Source of the DNA: Sciurus carolinensis
Taxonomy: Eukaryota > Chordata > Mammalia > Rodentia > Sciuridae
Assembly: GCF_902686445.1 (NCBI RefSeq)
Contig: NC_062228.1
Span: forward strand, 66,506,648-66,570,647
DNA length: 64,000 nt
Direction of reading: 5' to 3'
Each line of letters starts with the position of its first letter. Within the stretch, counting starts at the first letter, position 1. Shown one piece after another: positions 60,963 to 64,000 of the stretch. Both the position numbers and the translations under genes were made by a program. The notes below the pieces were generated by a model. It worked only from the letters and a program-made list of their open reading frames with translations, searched no databases and was not told the DNA's origin.

Positions 60963-61129
60963 GGAGCCTCACGTGCTGGAAACACGGGCCTTACGTACAT
61001 AGAACTACTGTAGTTATTGTGCTCAGTGAGGTTGAAGGCAGAGGCTCTGGGCCTGAGGCTTGCCTTTACTCTGCACAAAAGGGACATGGGTCAGAGATTT
61101 TAAAAACTGTCAGACCCTCTAGCCTCATG

Positions 61130-61260
61130 GAGACTGTATTAGTTTCCTGTTTGCTGTTGTAAGAAATTACCACAAACTTAGTGGCATAATAAAACCCACA
61201 TTATCTTGCAGCTTAGAGGTCAGAATTTCAAAATGAGCCCTGCACTGAGGTTAAGACAGT
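61130..61260 (-). mobile_element. MaLR-type LTR 3' end
   Basis: GTATTAGTTTCCTGTTTGCT, AATTACCACAAACTTAGTGG: reverse complement of an MLT1-like LTR end. Confidence 0.65.
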
Positions 61261-61384
61261 GGGGGAGGACAGGCAAGTACCCTCTGACTACCTCACCCAC
61301 TTACCTAGATGCCTTCAACTCTTGCTGAAATTCCTTGCTTTCTGCCTCTTCTTTTTCTACAGCTTTCAAGATTCTTGAATTAGG

Positions 61385-61476
61385 AATGGGGGTGTGGCTC
61401 AGTGATAGAATGCTTGCCTAGCAGGCTTGAAGTCCTGGGCTCAATCCCCAGCACTGTGAACAAACAAACAAATGAT
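61385..61476 (+). mobile_element. ID-type SINE
   Basis: GGGTGTGGCTCAGTGATAGA, GCTTGCCTAGCAGGCTTGAA. Confidence 0.85.
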
Positions 61477-61567
61477 TCCTGAGGAATTTTGGCCAAGCCA
61501 CTGGTTTGCTTTCATGGCCCCTGGTACTTTCTCCCCTCCTGGGAATTACCGATTACCACAGGGCAGG

Positions 61568-61780
61568 TTTTTGTTTTTTGTTTTCTATTTTTTTCTTTAT
61601 TATTATTTTTTGTACCAGGGATTGAATCTAGGGGTACTTAATCACTGAGTGACATCCCCAGCCCTTTTATTTTTTATTTTGAGACAGGTTCTCCATAAGT
61701 TGCTGAGACTGACTTTGAACTTGTGGTCCTCCTGCCTCAGCCCCCTGGATCACAGGCATGCAGCACTGCACCTGGCCACA
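61568..61780 (-). mobile_element. B1+ID SINE
   Basis: Tail TTTTTTGTACCAGGGATTGA, ID part AATCACTGAGTGACATCCCC, B1 part GCTGAGACTGACTTTGAACT. Confidence 0.9.
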
Positions 61781-62054
61781 GGTTCTTTTTAAAGCACATG
61801 AATGAGCAGATATTCACCATGGGAGCAGGGCGCCCGAGGACTTTTCTGGAAATACCGTGTACATATGACTGACACCCTTCAGTCCCCACCTCCCGTGAGT
61901 TTAAGGCTGTTTCTGCCAGGTGCAGGATGTTGCTCTTCCCGGGAACACCTGGCGTCCTCCTGACAGTTTGTCCAGGCATCGGGCAGCACCGGTGCACAGC
62001 CCAGCCACTCTGTCCACTCTGTCCAGGGTGCTGGACCAGCGTCTGTGAGTCTCG

Positions 62055-62450
62055 TGTGGCTGATTACCACAGTTGGATGACTTCCAACAACAAATTCATT
62101 CTCACAGTGTTGGAGGCCAGGGTCTGAAGCTGGGATGTTGGCAGTGCCACATGCTCTGAGACCCCAGACAGGGTCTGCGCGCCTCCGTCTGCAGCTGGAG
62201 AAGCGAGGAGGCATCTGGCCATTTTCACACTCCTCCTCCGCATCTGAAACCCCCCTACCTCCCTCTCATCAGGACACTTGTCTTTGGAATTAGGGTCTGT
62301 GCAGGCTATTCAGGATCTTCAAGGTGCTTCATTGAATCTGCAAAGATCCTTTTGCCAAGTAGAGTCAAACCTAGAAGTTCTGGGGATTAGGGCAAGAATG
62401 TGCCTTTTCTGGGGACACTGTGTAACCTGCTAGAGCTTTCTATGGGACCT
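62055..62450 (-). mobile_element. MaLR-type LTR
   Basis: AACAAATTCATTCTCACAGT, AGGACACTTGTCTTTGGAAT and CTGCAAAGATCCTTTTGCCA follow the reversed order of an MLT1-like LTR. Confidence 0.6.
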
Positions 62451-63743
62451 GCCCAGTCCTGGTAGACCTCACGTCCCAGGCTGTCCATCCTGGTAGTCAG
62501 ACTGTCCTAGGTGTCACTCCGACCCGAGAGAGTCCTCAGGCCTCAGGTACCTTGGGGGTCAGGAGGTGAGGCTGGGTGCTGACCCGGGCTCTGTTCTGGC
62601 CTGGTGAAGACAGAGACCGTGACCTCTCAGGGGGCAGCATTTGCGAGAAGTCCCGGGGCAGGAGCAGGGCCACTGTCCCTCACACCTGGGGCACAGCAAC
62701 CTGGCCTTGCATCAGAGAGAGCAGAAGCTGGCTGTGGTGCTTCCGGGTCACTAGACTCTGGAAGTCCGGCCTTTCCCCAGGGTGGTCCGAGCTGCGACCT
62801 GGTCGAGACACACAGAGGTGAGCATCTGCCGTCCTGCACGGTGCTCCTGGAGAGGAGCGCAGCCTTCGCTGCGGGGAGCAGAGCCCTCTCACTAGCATCC
62901 ATGGCTGGGGAGCGCCCTCTCCTCTGGCTGGGACCCGTGTTCCCAGCCTGGCAGTGTCTCCAGACTGCATCAGCAGAGGGTCCTGGTGGCTTCCCCAGCA
63001 CGTAGAGAAACCTCTGTCAGGGTTTCTCCAGGACAACCAGGGAAGTCTACAGAACCTACAGTGTCCAGAGCTGGGGATGTGGTACATTGCTGGCATGTGA
63101 GAAGCCCTGCATTTGATCCCAGCACCACAAACAGCAGCCTCCTACAGTGCCCAGAGGCAGGGCTTGGGCTGCCAGGGCTAGGGAGGAAGGTGCGGTAGGC
63201 CGCTCTGCTCAGCTTTCCAGAACCAGCGTGCCGGAAGGAGAGGCCCACACCTTTGGAGGTAGATGCAGAACTTGGTGGATGTCCTGAGAGCCAGCAGGCA
63301 ACATGGTTGTTTAGGGCTCCGTGACCAGATGGACCCAGCTGTGAGGCACTGTGACTTGGCTCCTGCCTGACTTCCCTCCCGAGTACAGCTTCCCATCTGT
63401 AAATGGCGTCCGCAGTGCCCTCCAGCGTGACACAACAGAAATCCCATCCCTGACGTGCTGCCCCTTGTTTCCAGCAGTGTTTCATCTTGATGTCGGTGCA
63501 TTAGTGGCATCTGGCTGAAGAAAACACTGTCACCGAGCGCTTAAGCTTTTGATGTGAGTTGCTGCTCTGGTGTGCAGTCTTTTGGCTGTTGGGAGATTTA
63601 GTGTTTCATTTTTACTTAGCAATTTTTGGAGACCTTGTTTTCTCATTACGAAAATATTGCTTTAAAAACTCACCCCTTGTGGCTCAGTGATCCATTCAAT
63701 CCCCAGTACCAAAAAACAAAACAAACAAAAAAACCCCATATCC
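62451..63743. other. Intergenic sequence, no gene seen
   Basis: Short frames at 62,576-63,005 and 62,970-63,485 show no domain. An ID-like fragment lies at 63,064-63,140 (GAGCTGGGGATGTGGTACAT). In human, ZNF837 lies beyond RPS5 on this side; no zinc-finger coding sequence was found in the window here. Confidence 0.4.
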
Positions 63744-63935
63744 CTGCCAAGCACAGTGGCGCACGCCTGTGATCCCAGTGGCTCAGGAGGCTGAGGCAGG
63801 AGAATGGCAAGTTCAAAGCCAGCCTGAGCAACTAAGTGAGGCCCTGTCTCAAAATAAAAATATAAAATGGGGTGGGGGTGTGGTTCAGTGGGTAGGTACC
63901 CCTGCATTCAATCCCGGTACCAAACCCGCCCCCCC
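63744..63935 (+). mobile_element. B1+ID SINE
   Basis: CCAAGCACAGTGGCGCACGC, GAGGCTGAGGCAGGAGAATG, GGGGTGTGGTTCAGTGGGTA. A shorter ID fragment lies just before it (63,672-63,712). Confidence 0.92.
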
Positions 63936-64000
63936 AGACAAAAACAACGCATCTCTGTTGTGTGTGGTCCTGTCCCTGTGGGCAGGGATTAGACGGCAGG

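Noticed and set aside
62970..63485. 171-codon minus-strand frame as part of ZNF837
   Set aside because: No C2H2 motif or KRAB/SCAN motif is present; position alone is not evidence.

Overview
This window is nuclear DNA from a mammal, most likely a squirrel-family rodent (Sciuridae). It has split genes with GT-AG introns, CpG islands and LINE-1 copies. It also carries dozens of tRNA-derived ID SINEs and fused B1+ID (dID-type) SINEs, a combination I associate with sciurid and related rodents. From memory of the human map, the gene order matches 19q13.43 (RPS5, RNF225, ZNF584), here inverted so that all three genes lie on the minus strand. No database search was possible.

Layout. 1-18,430: one uninterrupted tandem array with a 42-43 bp unit, running off the left edge of the window. 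It is built as about three higher-order copies, 5.9 and 5.1 kb apart. 18,431-25,200: gene-poor DNA with SINEs, an RPL36 retropseudogene and two unidentified minus-strand exon-like stretches. 25,444-32,755: an intact four-exon KRAB zinc-finger gene, ZNF584 (434 aa reconstructed), with a 5'-truncated LINE-1 in its last intron and a CpG-island promoter at about 32.3-33.7 kb. 34,462-41,251: a full-length but mutated LINE-1 on the minus strand, bounded by an 11 bp target-site duplication, with about nine ~70 bp monomers in its 5' region. 42,900-46,480: a decayed minus-strand zinc-finger locus that looks like a broken duplicate of ZNF584. Part of a finger has expanded into a 48 bp, 19-copy minisatellite. 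46.8-51 kb: old LTR and repeat fragments and a third LINE-1 fragment. 51,300-52,283: RNF225, an intact RING-plus-transmembrane protein. 53,589-58,550: RPS5, complete in six exons (204 aa), with a TOP-type promoter. 58.6-64 kb: the outer part of the RPS5 CpG island, then SINE- and LTR-rich intergenic DNA.

The genes do not form a pathway. RPS5 is a housekeeping component of the 40S ribosomal subunit. RNF225 is a predicted membrane-anchored E3 ubiquitin ligase. ZNF584 is a predicted KRAB repressor. The most unusual material is the higher-order satellite beside a gene cluster and the zinc-finger-derived minisatellite in the dead ZNF584-like copy. I found no clear new biochemical system.
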